In this document: positions 23,276 to 34,810 of the stretch, in pieces
Position numbering within the stretch: the stretch's first letter is position 1
How the letters are laid out: every line of letters begins with the position of its first letter
DNA from: Plazaster borealis
Taxonomy: Eukaryota; Echinodermata; Asteroidea; Forcipulatida; Labidiasteridae
Length of the DNA stretch: 64,000 bases
Reading direction: 5' to 3'
Assembly: GCA_021014325.1 (NCBI GenBank)
Contig: CM037476.1
Coordinates: 12,870,827-12,934,826 of the forward strand
Notes under the pieces: model-generated
Databases searched by the model: none
What the model was told of the DNA's origin: nothing
The model's input: the letters and a program-made list of their open reading frames with translations, nothing else
Program-made: the position numbers and the translations under genes

Positions 23276-23922
23276 TGTGGTTTAATAAATACATGAGTAT
23301 CCAAAGAATTCGCCGTATTTTTTATTGTGAGGGCGTATGTGAACAATTGCACGTGATGAAAAACAAGTAAACAAATGGGTTTCTTTCCATTTTTGTCATT
23401 AATTTGTTTATGTATTTCATCATTGATGCAAGAAAACTACACACAGGCAATTAAAATAAGACGAAACTATAATTGTGATGCAAGACATTCCCTGATAAAA
23501 GCGCCCTCATGCGGTCAATTGCTTGATGTTTTTTTGTTATTATGGGTATTGTTTCCATTTAAATGTTCTAGGACCAGTGTTTAAGATGTGACTCCATCTG
23601 TATTAGCCAGTGTACAAAACTCTGTCTATGTCTATACTTAGTTAACAAGCAGATATTCCAGATATCTCTTTGGTTTTCAATTAAGTAAAGTACTTTTTAT
23701 TAAGATGAAAGACACGACAGAAATGTTGTTCAATGACACATTTCACATTTTTCTCCAAACAGAAGTCCAAATGTTACAGATGTTAAAAGCTCTATATAGT
23801 ATTACCGTGTGTGTCGTTTCAATAAGGACATTATTTAGAGCAGCCTGACAAAATGCCTCAAGGGCAAATCTGGCAGGGATCAGGACTGTTTTTTCTTGAC
23901 GCTCAAGAAACCAGACATTTGG
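23276..23922. other. Intronic stretch without recognised features
   Basis: I see no exon or repeat family here. It ends directly at the CAGGG start of a family-1 MITE. Confidence 0.4.
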
Positions 23923-24274
23923 CAGGGCTTGTAATTTACACTGGACCATAGGCCAGTGATTTTTGGCATCGGGCCAGTAATCTCATGACTGAACCAGTCC
24001 AGGTGTTTTGTGGGGGGTTTTTATCCAAAAATGCTGACTTTTATTCTGAAAGAAAGAAAAAAGAAGTTTGAAAAAAAAAAAGAAGTTTATTATTGAAGAA
24101 TCCATATTACAAATAAGATTATCCATCTTCTCTCGGTGCTTGTTCAAATTCAAACAGTTCAAATGTTAAACTGTGTAGGTATTTTTTCTCATTTCAATTC
24201 TGCTCTTGTAAAAACAATCTGGTCCTGTAAACATTTTAAGCAACAAGCCCCCCCCCCCCCAAATTGGAGCCCTG
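23923..24274 (+). mobile_element. hAT-like MITE family 1 copy
   Basis: The ends are CAGGGCTTGTAATTTACAC and caaattggAGCCCTG. The interior has ataggccagtgatttttggc, catgactgaaccagtccagg and tctggtcctgtaaacatttt. Flanks catttgg and cattagg could be a slightly decayed target duplication. A C run (24250-24260) replaces part of the right arm. Confidence 0.7.
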
Positions 24275-24510
24275 CATTAGGCAGTGGATACAGTAGATGT
24301 CTGAAAGTTTCAGTCCTGTTGCAGCCCATAATCCCAAGATAGCGCTTGAAGCCTTTAAGCCTCATTACACCCTTACATTAAAAACAGTTAAAACATGCAT
24401 GTGTGGTCATGGACTTTTAACATACATGTTTGATACAGCTGTCACCACATGTCTCACTTATAGAGACATGATATGCAATGTATGTCCATTGTAGTTTGGG
24501 TGACTATTGT

Positions 24511-24990
24511 GGTGTGTCATGGTCGAGTGGTCAAGAGCACCGGACTCAAGCTCTTGTGTTTCTGATCAGTAGAATGTAGGTTCGAGTCCTGGTCTTGACA
24601 CTAGTGTCCTAAAGCAAGACACTTAACCATTATTGCTTCGTCCTTTGGGGGCATATCAAAGCGCTTCTCATTTGTTTTTCAACAGAATAAGCAGAGCTAT
24701 CTCTTGAATTATGAGACCCATTTATGTACATGTAGCACCTTCTAGTGGTTTACAAGGTGCTGAGGTGCATTCAGCAGCCACTGCCAGAAACACTGAGGCA
24801 AAACCCTTCTCTCGAGAAAAGTGTAAATGGGTTCTTTTATGTGCATTACACAACACGCTGGCCCTACTGTTTCTCTTCAGAACCACCACAACTCATCGAG
24901 TGATATTCAATGTACATGGCGTAACCGCGCACCTTACTAGATTGTTTATATGTAGTTTTTACTGCTGTACAATGAAAAATAAATATCATT
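24511..24990 (+). repeat. tRNA-derived SINE family 1 copy with rearranged body
   Basis: The head is gtgtcatggtcgagtggtca, agagcaccggactcaagctc and aggttcgagtcctggtc. The later part (caaggtgctgaggtgcattc, agcagccactgccagaaaca) is the inverse of body sequence seen in the 8847-9230 copy, so two pieces in opposite orientation are joined here. Confidence 0.65.
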
Positions 24991-25984
24991 TGTTTTCACA
25001 TGATCAATAAATTGAATTAAACTGAAAGTTAAGCAGAGACTGTCACCATGTCTTTGCCATGTCCTATCCATGTCTTGCTCTCGGTGCCCTTCAACTCTTT
25101 CAGTGCCCGCTATATTGTTTGCGTTTTTAACTTAAAATGCCCAGTTTTTTTAGGTTTTTAAAAATTCTGTATTATAAAAAAAGGGACTTTCTCACCAAAC
25201 AAAATGTATTTTGCTAATTTTGTTGCTTTGGTACATCCAAAAGTCAATAGTATTTCTTGAGTGATATTGCCCTCCCGTGATAACATAAGTATAATATGGG
25301 TTGTACAATTATGATTGATGACACTTTTTGAGTACATAAAAAAGATTGTACATGTACGATAATGGCGCTTTCAGATTACATAAAATAGATCGTAAACGAC
25401 CTTAGCACTGAAAAGTAAATGCTCGCATGGACATTTTGACACTGTATGCATTATATTGGAACTGTCTCTTACTGCAGAAAGGTGGCCTCGCCCTCTTCAT
25501 CAACAGCAGACGGCATTCAATGCTGAGGAAGTCACCTATTTATTATCCATTCACTGTATCCATCATGATAAAAATTACATTTTAATGCAAATTCGATGTC
25601 TATTTCTGTAAAAAGTGCGTTTATTAGAAAAGCAAGTCATGGCCGAGACAGTTCATCGGTAATTGAAGTGCTCAACAGAATGTTTTTCTTTCTTTCTCGT
25701 TTGCCCTGTTCTACAGATGCTGAGGGTATTCTGTGTTTGCAGTCTGTGTTAAAATAAACAGACGATGGGATTCCACAACAATTTTTTGTGAGTCACCTTT
25801 TTAAAATGCACGTTTAAGGTAGCGTTCCATGGTTGATTGATACAAAAAAAAAATTGTGAATATTTTTTCGATTTCACAAAGAGCTCAGATTGATCTTCAG
25901 TAAGAATCAATCTTAATTGCTAAGCAAAGTGTGATGTCACAATACAAATCACTATGGTAATATCGAATGAGTGTTTGAAACACT
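24991..25984. other. Intronic stretch without recognised features
   Basis: I see AT-rich DNA with no exon, tRNA-like box or inverted termini that I can support. Confidence 0.45.
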
Positions 25985-26266
25985 GGGCCCAATTTCATAG
26001 AGTTGCTTAACGGCCAATTTTGTGCTTACTGCGCCATTTCATAGCGCTGCTAACCGTAAGCACACGAAAAGGCATGTTAACCTTCTAGTGCTTACTGTAT
26101 TAAAATGAATGACTTAACAATGCAAATTCATGGTGAACGCGCAAGCTGGTTGCGTAATTTTCTTGCTAACCTGTGAAATACGCTAACACTTTAGGCAAGT
26201 TTTTCTGCTATATTTGGCATAAAAATCTGTTAAACGTAAAGCAGCGCTATGAAATTGGCCCCTGGT
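25985..26266. repeat. MITE family 3 copy
   Basis: The ends are gggcccaatttcatagagtt and agcagcgctatgaaattggcccc. The interior has gcgccatttcatagcgctgc, taaccgtaagcacacgaaaa and ttctagtgcttactgta. Related sequence occurs at 41460-41640 and 42340-42685. Confidence 0.75.
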
Positions 26267-26671
26267 CAGGTGTGATAAAGCGCTATATAAAAGAAGTGTG
26301 TACTATGTTAAAACAAATATTGACATGTCATAATCCTGAAGTACTCTCAACTTTACGTGATGTTTGAAACTTTGCATGTGTAAAACTCTTTTTGGAGAAG
26401 TTTGGGTTCTGAGAAGAACCGGTGTGGTCTCGCCTTTTCATACAGTATACTCTACTCGTCTTCTTTACACATGGTTGTACCCGCAAGTTTACTACTACAG
26501 TTTTTCTTACTCACAACTTTGTTTTTGTAACAACAAGAGAGAGGAAACTGCAAAACACACACAATTGTGAACAGTGTTTCTTGTATTTTCTATTACACTG
26601 AATTGACTGTGTATGATAAATTGAATGTGTATTATACAGTTTATTGATAGCAGGAGTGCAGGTGTAGTCAT

Positions 26672-27146
26672 CAGGGTTTGAAATTAACGGTCGCCCGGTC
26701 GCCAAACGCGAGTGAAAACAGAGGCGGGTGAGTCAAAACCCTTCCTGTACTAGTCCGCTGGGCGAGTCAAAAAAAATGTTCCTTGCAACAATAAATAATG
26801 GATACAGTGGTAAAATCTCATAGAGAGATTACAACAGGCTTCTCCCAGATTTTTTCAAAACTGTGGGGCATTTTAGACCGAATTTTTTGGATGTTTGGCC
26901 GAAGCACGCTGAATTGAAACAAGGTCTTTGGAATGTTTTTTACTTGGTGTATAATCTTGGTTTTAAAAGCCCTACTGTGCAATCTGTAGCATTCGATTCG
27001 GTTTTCTCTCAATGTTTTTTGTGAAATTATAAACTCTTTTGTATTCATTTTTTTATTTATTTTTGTTGTTGCCGAAATTTGCGCGTATCGTATGCAAATC
27101 GCGCGTATCGGCCCGATACGATAGCTTGTGCATGGGGAGAACCCTG
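26672..27146. mobile_element. Possible hAT-like element with CAGGGTT/AACCCTG ends
   Basis: Left CAGGGTTtgaaattaacgg and right ggggagAACCCTG give short inverted ends of the hAT type around 475 bp. The left interior is CpG-rich (cggtcgcccggtcgcc) and the right has repeated cgcgcgtatcg words. Flanking octamers do not match, so the boundaries are uncertain. Confidence 0.4.
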
Positions 27147-27351
27147 TACATGTATTATCAAGTTCATAAAAAAATGGTTTGACAAGTCTTGATATTTGTT
27201 AGCCTGCGATCATTTACTGATACAAACACACATACACAAAACCACATGACTCAGGTTGGCGGACACAAACAGTGACAAGATGGCCATTCTGATGTCAGAG
27301 ATGGCAGGAGCAACACTTCTTCACCAACCAGCGCTGACCAACGACCCTTAC

Positions 27352-27423
27352 CTAAAGGAATTCCTGAGGTTGAGCTCTTCATCACATGATTGTATATGTA
27401 GACTATGTTTGAATAACTTGACA
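27352..27423 (-). CDS. UBE3D: UBE3D-like gene, exon 6 (right boundary firm, left boundary uncertain)
   Basis: The minus-strand acceptor ggctatccacag precedes TG, which completes the codon left open by exon 5. The exon then reads SSYSNIVYIYNHVMKSSTSG and IPL, and reaches a textbook donor (TTTAG then GTAAGG). Counting the joined codon (V), the VSS-8-residue-Y pattern aligns without gaps to what I recall of vertebrate UBE3D (VSSETTKFYMTEIIIQSS). This donor leaves one base, but exon 7 requires two. A weaker donor at 27338-27337 (TTG then GTCAGC) would extend the exon to 27339, add GKGR plus two bases, and restore phase. Alternatively a microexon lies in intron 6. Confidence 0.75.
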
Positions 27424-28071
27424 CTGTGGATAGCCTGCCACTCTTGGCCCATTTGTATACTATCAGCACCTACATTGAATAGAAGTCAAAACAAACATTA
27501 TCCTCTTGGTAAGTCATTGCGTCACACACGTGCGTGTCTGCTGCAAACTCCAGGTTTTGGCTACTTCCAGCTCCGAAGCTGAGTGAATACACATCAGAAA
27601 GATACATTAATTACAATACATGTTTAAAATCTGGGCTACTGCAAGGCATGGAATTATATGAATAATTGTGAAAGCACTCAAGGTCTTTTTCCAGTGTCTT
27701 TCAATCATTTCATTTCATTGATTAATTTCACAGGTAAAAAACATCACAAATACATCATCAAAGTACAAATGGCGAGAGATAGAAAACTATAAACACTCAG
27801 CAGATTACATAATACATTCCAAAGACAGGACAATGACGACTGAAGGATCACAAAAAAGCAAACCAAATTACTATCTAGTTGCTTTCAAATGCCATTATAG
27901 ACAAAACAATTCAATGAGCCACATCACAAGAGGATTTAAAAAAAAAATAACTAACTAAAGATGCAAAAAACTAAATGATTACTAAAACAACAAGAGGTAA
28001 GCTCTGGTAAATTCTTGCCGGCAAGCTCCGGTAAAGTCTTGCTTGAAATCTATAAGTTTCTGCTTTTGGTC

Positions 28072-28441
28072 TTGACCTGCAAGACCATCAGGTCTGGGTC
28101 GGTTCCAATCCTAGTCCTTCAGATCTTTGGTTTGATCCTGGACTTTATAGGTCTTGGTCTTCACCTTTGCCTCTGTCTCAGATCACAGAAATAGGCCCTT
28201 ATTGAAACTATGGTTTGGGCTTAGGCTCAGGATAGTAAATTTGAATATGTACAGTTTCGCTACGGGACTTCAAAGCGGCGGACGGTGCCTCAGCCGCAGC
28301 CAAAGCCGTGTTTTAAAAAAGGGCCTATGTCTGTGATCTGAGACTTAGGCGGAGGTTAAGACCTATAAAGTCAAAGATCAAAACAAAGATCTGAAGGAAT
28401 AGGATTGCGACCGACCAAGACCAGATGGTCCAGCAGGTTAG
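28072..28441. repeat. Large imperfect palindrome with a nested foldback element
   Basis: The left arm (28072-28198) contains gacctgcaagaccatcaggt, cttcagatctttggtttgat, actttataggtctt and tgtctcagatcacag. The right arm (28322-28441) contains the inverses: tgtgatctgagac, agacctataaagt, atcaaaacaaagatctgaag and accagatggtccagcaggt. The 120-bp centre begins ggcccttattgaaac and ends ttttaaaaaagggcc, with cttaggctc and gcctcagccg inside. It resembles the small foldback at 44587-44738. Confidence 0.75.
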
Positions 28442-28497
28442 TCTCAATCAGTCATTTCGTCTATGTACAGAATAACATGTGCTACAAAGACTGAGTG

Positions 28498-28756
28498 GTG
28501 TGTCGTGGCCGAGCGGTTAAGAGCACCGGACTCAAACTCTGGTGTTTCTGATCAGCAGAGTATGGGTTCGAGTCCCGGTCATGACACTTAAGAGTACAAA
28601 TGGGTACCGGCGAGAGCTGGGGGGTAACCTGCGATGGACTGGCATCCTGTCCAGGGGGAATAGAAATATTCTCAGTCGCTTAATGCCAAGGAAACCGGGT
28701 ATATACACCGGCCTGATGAGCCATATTGGCTCGGGACAGACTTTACTTTACTTTAC
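28498..28756 (+). repeat. tRNA-derived SINE family 1, best tRNA-like head, (ACTTT)n tail
   Basis: The head has gtcgtggccgagcggttaag, agcaccggactcaaactctg and gggttcgagtcccggtc, a close match to a Leu/Ser-type tRNA with good A and B boxes. The downstream body has gcgatggactggcatcctgt and cggcctgatgagcc, different from the 8847 copy. It ends actttactttactttac. A tRNA scan may flag it, but the 3' acceptor stem does not pair as a tRNA. Confidence 0.8.
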
Positions 28757-29138
28757 AAAGACTGAGGGCACCACAAAAAATCAGTGATTTACATCATAGA
28801 CATGTACTTAGCCTTACAAGAAAAATGATGACGCATGTACATAGTAGAGTTACAAACAATGTGTAGTAGTTTTACCAATGAGTGCACTGGTTATTGATTC
28901 CTCACCCCAAGAGCAATTAGTATTAGTGTGGGAACCATATGGCTTAATCAATGCTTACTCAATTTGTGCTAGTCATAGTATACTAATGATGTCTCGTGTA
29001 TGGATATGAGTTGTGTCCGGAGTGATGATCCAATATTTTTGTCAAAGGACAGGGAGTTTGTTTTCATAACAATTGTGAGGTGTTTGTTTCAACAGGAACT
29101 GATCTAGGAGAGCTTTTTTTTAAAGGGTCTGCAAACAT

Positions 29139-29255
29139 CAGGGCTCAAGTTTGGGAGAAAAATCCACAAGACCGCAGGGCTTGTAGCTCAAAATTTTAAC
29201 TGGACCAGAAATATTTGTATAAGACCAGAATCAAAATGAGAAAAAAAAACTTCCT
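29139..29255 (-). mobile_element. hAT-like MITE family 1, terminal fragment
   Basis: It starts cagggctcaagtttgggaga and continues aatccacaagaccgcagggc, actggaccagaaat and agaccagaatcaaaatgag. Only this terminus is present. Confidence 0.65.
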
Positions 29256-30164
29256 ATTTTCTAGCAGAGTCTTTCTCAAGGGTCAAAACATCAGACCAGT
29301 AACCTTTTTTTTCTCTTTTTTTTTTAATAAGTAGTCACATATTTAAGAAAACACCAACTTAGGATTTGATGTTTTGTTGGAGATTTTGTGCTTGTTCAGA
29401 ATGGGCTAAATTACACATGACCAGGTAATGTTTTGTTAACTCATTTCACTCCAATATCCAAGCTTACAAGAGATGCCAATGCAAACTTCTTGTGTGAAAA
29501 GGTGGATTTGAATGTAAGCAAGTTTTTACATTTCTACCTTCTGAAAGACTTGGTGAAATTAATTTTCAGAATACTGTACTTGAAATTGAAATTGAAAGTG
29601 AAATAGTTTATTAGAATAAAATCACTCTCACAGCCTGTAGGCTGGATTACATGATTTGTACAAGTTTAAAAAACATTAAAATACATTTTTAAAAATTACA
29701 TCAATAGTAAAAAGAAACTACAAACCACCCCCCAAAAATGACCCTTACCCCAACACCTGAAAAAGAGTGTTAACAAAATATTCAAAAACCAGACTTTAGA
29801 AAATACAAACTGGCAATTAAGTTCATATAAGGGGGAAACTTAAACAAGACAAGTAAAAAAAAGAGGGAGTAAAAAAAAAAGAAAAAAAAGTGGAGTCTAC
29901 AGTACCAGTACACCTGACTGTGTACATGTACTTGTAACATTTTAACATAATACATGTGCCTTGAGAATTCTGACTCGGCTTCAATTTCCTTTTAATTTGC
30001 TAAGTAATGATGTGCATTTGGGTTGTATAAATAAAGTTCCACATGGAATGCTTGGTGAATGCTCAAAGTAAACCATAACCCTCTTTGAAGTAAATACAAA
30101 TCTGCCAAATGTCATTAGGCCAATCATGTGGCATTGACTTCACTTAGTCCCTCCATTCTTAAAG
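29256..30164. other. Intronic stretch, mostly unrecognised
   Basis: At 29262-29305 tagcagagtctttctcaagg and gtcaaaacatcagaccagta resemble the Penelope-like motif discussed at 38628. The stretch 29580-29720 (tgaaattgaaattgaaagtg, caagtttaaaaaacattaaa) looks like a dispersed repeat tail. No exon was found. Confidence 0.4.
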
Positions 30165-30553
30165 GGATTGTATACGTTTGGTAATTGGTAATTTGTTTCA
30201 GTCCTATATAGTTGTAGTAAATATACCATAAAACTAACCTGTGAAAGTTTCATTTAAAAAGGTGGTAGCGTTTTTGAGATATTGCCGAAAATCTGGAGTG
30301 GTTATGTCCACGCAGGAAGAATAATCTGCAACTGGAAAACACAATCTGAGAAACGTTACTGTCAGTAAGGCTTCTCAGATTCAAATTTTTGTGGGATAAA
30401 AAGTGATATCTTTTTCCATAACCGCAGTTACTTCAAAGTGAAAAGTTTCTCAAAATGCATTATACTATCTAAAGCTGCTGTACTTCTTACCAAGTAAGTT
30501 TTTATTGCCATTAACTTTCAGAGTCATTACCAAACGTATACAGACCTTTTAAA
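30165..30553. mobile_element. MITE family 2a
   Basis: The inverted ends are gtatacgtttggtaattggt and gtcattaccaaacgtatac. The interior has accataaaactaacctgtga, ttttgagatattgccgaaaa, cgcaggaagaataatctgca and tctgagaaacg. Colinear copies lie at 35635-36002 (plus) and 63180-63525 (minus). Confidence 0.8.
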
Positions 30554-30762
30554 GACCCACTCTGTTTGAGATGATTTTAGTCAAAATTTACACAGAAGGG
30601 ATGGCAATCTGGATTAGAACAGACAAGGAGTAAATTTGAGCAAAGTTAATTTGGAAAACGGTCCTCATTTCCAGGTTAATTTACTGACAAAATTGATTCA
30701 ATTAGATAAATAAAACAATTCAAAGGTCAGCATTCTGCTTACCCCCTTTCAGGAAAACATTT

Positions 30763-31432
30763 AAAGAGGGACTCCAAGGTCAAATTCAGTTTTGTGATCC
30801 ATTCATTATCCACCAGATTAGAAGTCTCTAACCTCACGTTAACCTGTGTAAAATGCCATTGTCTTAGCTACTGTCTTGTCTTACTTGTCAAGAGCAATTT
30901 TTGGTCAAAATCCAAAAACTTTTGACGATGTCACATTTCAAGTACATGATCTGCCGTCGATTTCACCAAACTCTTCCTAACTTAGGATTAATCCTAGGCA
31001 ATGCTAAGAGATGAGACTAATCTTAAGTACTGGTCCTAACTTAAGACTAGTCCTATCTCTTAGCATTGCCTAGGATTAATCATAAGTTAGGAAGAGTTTG
31101 GTGACTTCGACGGCTGAACGTTTTTGCACATAGAATTTTCAGTTCATTCCTGAATTTTGATGATATTCAATCAAAACAGTTTTTGATTTGACCTTTTGAT
31201 TGGCAAAAAAAATTCCTCTTGGTATTACACAGACCCATTTCCTTTTCTTTTTTTGGATGACGTCACGTTTCAAATTTCGCTATGAAAGAGTATCAGACAA
31301 ATTGGCATTTTACATCGTTTTAACGTGAGGTAGGAGTCATGTAATTTTTTTCCCAGTTTTACAAAGACTCTATCTGTTGAAAAATGAGTGCATCACAAAA
31401 ATGATTTAGACATTGAAGCCCCTCTTTTAAAC
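30763..31432. repeat. MITE family 5, with a family-4 hairpin nested inside
   Basis: The left arm has aagagggactccaaggtcaa, agtctctaacctcacgttaa and tgtaaaatgcca. The right arm has the inverses: ggcattttacatcgttttaa, cgtgaggtaggagtc, gtgcatcaca and aagcccctcttt. A 160-bp palindrome at about 30953-31116 (gtcgatttcaccaaactctt to gagtttggtgacttcgac) interrupts it. The copy at 16310 lacks that insertion. Confidence 0.75.
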
Positions 31433-32019
31433 AAATTATCTTTAGCTTGTTTTGTTGAGATGATCCAAATAAGACACACACTTGTAGAAAACAAGAACAT
31501 CAATCCAACTATTTTACACTGTGTCCGTTTCAATTAATTTTCTGTTCCAGTTTTCAAGACAAATAATAACATTTTCACTGGATGGCTACAGTTATTTCAC
31601 AGTCTTTTTTCAGAGAAAGGAATATGGGGCTTACTTATGGGTCCACTCATCTGCATAAGGCTTCTGCCAATTGCCTTCCACAGATTCCAAGAATTAAAAG
31701 GAGTAGACTTTCGCAATGTGACAAGTGTATGTTGCTTTTACATTAGACAATTTGCCGTTCTCTGAGAGATGAAAGCACTTTGCAGGAAACATTTCCAAGG
31801 ATAAGTGGCACTTCAAGCATCCTCAAATGTGAGCTATCCGGCCGACTTTTAGAATAGTGCACCTGTTTGTTTTTTTACTTCCACACAAATCAATGAAACT
31901 AAATATAGGCTGGGTGGGGAAAAATAGTCGGGCCCGCTTTGATGTTATGAGAACAACATCAAGCAAGAACACAGGGAATCTGACCAAGATAGTTGCGGTG
32001 TAACTTTTAGGATTATGCC

Positions 32020-32135
32020 ATGATAAATAATAATAATAATAATGGTGGCTTCTTATAGAGCGCCCAGATCCGTCGGGCATGGCGCTCATGGCGCTGTACA
32101 AGCAAAATACAAAAACGAATACAAAAGAAAGAACA
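32020..32135 (-). repeat. 3' tail of a SINE or LINE ending in (ATT)n
   Basis: The run aataataataataatggtgg is followed by cttatagagcgcc, catggcgctcatggcgctgt and acaagcaaaatacaaaa. On the minus strand this is a gcgctctataag-type end followed by (ATT)n, a common tail of retroposons. Confidence 0.55.
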
Positions 32136-32186
32136 AAATAACATCAATACAACATTAACATATTGATTAACATAGGTTGACTTAAG

Positions 32187-32575
32187 GGCAACGAACACGT
32201 TTGGTAATTGTCACAGACCAGTGTTCTCACTTGGTGTATCCCAACATAAATGCATAAAATAACAAGCCTGTGAAAATTTGGGCTCAATTGGTCATCAAAG
32301 TTGCAAGAAAATGATGAAAGAAAAAACACCCTTTTTTGTACAAATTTGTGTGCTTTCAGATAGTAATAAAAGGCTTCAGGCCTGAAGAATTTTATTATTT
32401 TAGTGAAATTCCCTCTTTCTCAAAAACTACATACAAAAATAAGTTACTTCAGAGGGAGTCGTTTCTCACAATGTTTTATACTATCAACAGCTCTCCATTG
32501 CTCGTTACCAAGTAGGTTTTATGCTAATATATATTTTGAGTAATTACCAAACGTGAACAGTGCCTTTAAAGTTAA
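32187..32575. mobile_element. MITE family 2b
   Basis: The ends are gaacacgtttggtaattgtc and taattaccaaacgtgaacag then tgcctttaa. The interior has ccagtgttctcacttggtgt, atcccaacat, gggctcaattggtcatcaaa and gttgcaagaaaatgatgaaa. A close copy lies at 36476-36848. Confidence 0.8.
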
Positions 32576-33427
32576 ACATACAGGGTAAAGAGCGACTTTC
32601 AGTTCAATGAACCAGATTTACAAAGTGAACAGATATGTTTTGAGTAATTGTTTGAAGGAACTAGCAGAGGAAGCTTGGCGATGAAGAGGAGGAAGATTGT
32701 TCCAGATCAATGTCATAAAAGTCTTGAAAGGTGTGCAGAGCGTTCGGTTTATTGATTGTTTGTCTTTGGGGCTTGACAAGCATACCCCTTGCTAATTGGA
32801 ATGATTAGACTCGGGACTAATTAACCTCTGAAATGGATAGCTGGCAAGACGATCGATAGTAATTTACCTTTGCCTTGTTGTGATTGGACAATGGCCAAGA
32901 GCCAATGACCCGTTAGATTAATGTGGGTATTTAATTAGTCAATCAAGTCCATGCACTTTGGGCTGTGCTCTCCTACTTGATGAGAGAGAAAAAGAGCATT
33001 ACATTTTCTCATTTTGGTAGCTTCCTTAAAGACCCAGCTGAATGCTCAAAAAGCTTGGTCTTGGTTGCACCTGTTCATGCCATTGGGCAAACTACATTCA
33101 TTATAAACTCAACTTCCCTGGGGTTAGATAGTTATGCTGATCTGCTAAAAAACTGTTTGTTTGTTTGTTTTTTCTTTCTTTTTTTCTTTTTTTTAAACGC
33201 TAATCAGGCTTTAAAGTCATGCACAAAAACCATCTCTATGCCCTTAAATTACACATTTATTAATGGTAAGAAAAAACAATAGGACATTTATATATGCAAG
33301 GTTTATGTCTTTAAATCCAGAAGTCTTTTTTCTTTTTTCTTTTAATTGGACACCCTAAATAGTTGAAATGAATTTATACCAATAAAACTTGTAAAACTTT
33401 CTTAATGCGAGGCAATATATTGGACTT
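32576..33427. other. Intronic stretch without recognised features
   Basis: There is a (TTTG)n run near 33160 followed by T-rich sequence. No exon or named repeat was recognised. Confidence 0.4.
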
Positions 33428-33865
33428 AGTCAGGTTCAGAATGGCTCAGTGGTTTCTTTCCCTGCCTTTCACCTCTGTGGACAACAGTTCGAATCCCACT
33501 TCAGACTTTAGCCTTGTATGTGGATTGGCTTTTCAGTCCCTACCTGACTGCGTGACTTTTCCCCCGTTGAGATTTTCTTCCCACATCTAAAACTGAACAT
33601 TTCTTCCTATTCATTCTGCTATTGGCGTGAACTGTACTGGAAATTGCTTATGTTTTTATATGTGTAAAATTTTGGGCAAATCAACCACTCTGCCCCCTCC
33701 CCATGCCTTAACAAAAGAGTCCCCATACACCCATGTTTATAGCTGCTTCTCCCTCACTCCCTGGTTTCCAACATGTACATTATAGTTGGTAACAATTTGA
33801 TTGTGTTTGTAAATTCATTGTAAAGCACCTGGAGACAATGTGCAGTGGGCTAGATACAGAGCTAC
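33428..33865 (+). repeat. tRNA-derived SINE family 5, long copy
   Basis: The head is aatggctcagtggtttcttt, ccctgcc and cagttcgaatcccacttcag. The body has tgtggattggcttttcagtc and cccacatctaaaactgaaca. The 3' part has aaatcaaccactctgccccc, gagtccccatacacccatg and taaagcacctggagacaatg. The same 3' part appears at 51601-51780, inside the insertion in LINE copy B. Confidence 0.75.
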
Positions 33866-34644
33866 CAACATTTACATCTTGCAACCAGGGAGATTTTGTA
33901 CAACAATCAGGAAGACAATTACAATTAGAATTCCATTCAACATAATAGGGAAACAGTTTCAATAATCAGGGAGATTTTCAAATTTGTTCATCAGAACATG
34001 GAAAAAAATTGGTTTGTTTTCAGGGAACTTTCTGCACAATCAGGGAGAGTTGGCAGCTCTGTAGATATAAATCATGTATTTTTATCCTACATGTACTTAT
34101 TTAATAAAAAAGGGGAAATCAGCTGATGCAAAGTGCTACCAACCAAATTAACATGATGGTATAAATGCAAAAAAACCGATAATAGCCTCACATTTTGATC
34201 CTAGTAGTCTGTCTCAAAATGCAACGAGTTTTTAACTATTTATCGCGGCCAGCTCGACATTAACGGAAATGCTTAAGAAAATTATTGTTGCGACACAATA
34301 GGCTTTTCTACACACAGAATCTCAGATTCCCTGAACGCATCACCAATGCTGAACTTTATCCCCGAAGCAATATCCCACCAGCATCAACAATACTACACAA
34401 GCAGCGCCTAACAACTGATTGGACACGCAACTAGACTTGACATTCCACTCTCATTACTCTTAGACAAGAGAAACCAACCTACAGAACCGTCTAGTAGAGG
34501 CAGAGCACTTATGCGAACCTACCAACAGTAACTTTCTGATGGACTGAGGATGGTTATTATATTGGCTTGAATCAGCTGTACCAAGCCACTCAAAATGCAA
34601 AAACAATGTAAACTGACAATTAATATGTAGTCACTGAGCAACAT

Positions 34645-34810
34645 AGTGTTAGCCAGAGGGGTGTCTGGGTGTCTGGGTGTCTTTAAGACACCCTGTTTTA
34701 AATTTGGACACCCTTTTTTATCTGTCATTTACAGATGTATTGTAAGTGAACAATTTGGACACCCAGTTTTTAAATTTCCAGCAAATTTTGACACCCTTTT
34801 ACCAAATCCT
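34645..34810 (+). repeat. Short-period repeat of gtgtctgg and ggacaccc words
   Basis: Tandem ggtgtctgggtgtctgggtg at 34660 is followed by several spaced ggacaccc/gacaccc words (34707, 34757, 34788), with intervening ttttaaatttgg and tttttaaatttcc. It looks like a degenerate local duplication of about 50 bp units. Confidence 0.45.

Larger units (their letters stand above)
21821..27351 (-). other. UBE3D: Intron 6 of the UBE3D-like gene (about 5.5 kb)
   Basis: It lies between exon 6 and exon 7 and contains several MITEs and SINEs. If the strong exon 6 donor at 27351-27350 is the one used, a very small extra exon is needed inside this intron to restore phase. I could not identify one. Confidence 0.6.

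Noticed and set aside
28501..28590. Functional tRNA gene
   Set aside because: The A and B boxes are good, but it is the head of a dispersed SINE with body and tail, and the acceptor stem is not complementary. The same applies at 8851, 24513, 35168, 37776 and 41180.
31640..31700. Extra UBE3D exon reading LESVEGNWQKPYADEW before a GTAAGC donor
   Set aside because: No acceptor gives the right phase, a stop lies just upstream in the joined frame, and exon 6 at 27.4 kb already fills the position expected from the vertebrate protein.
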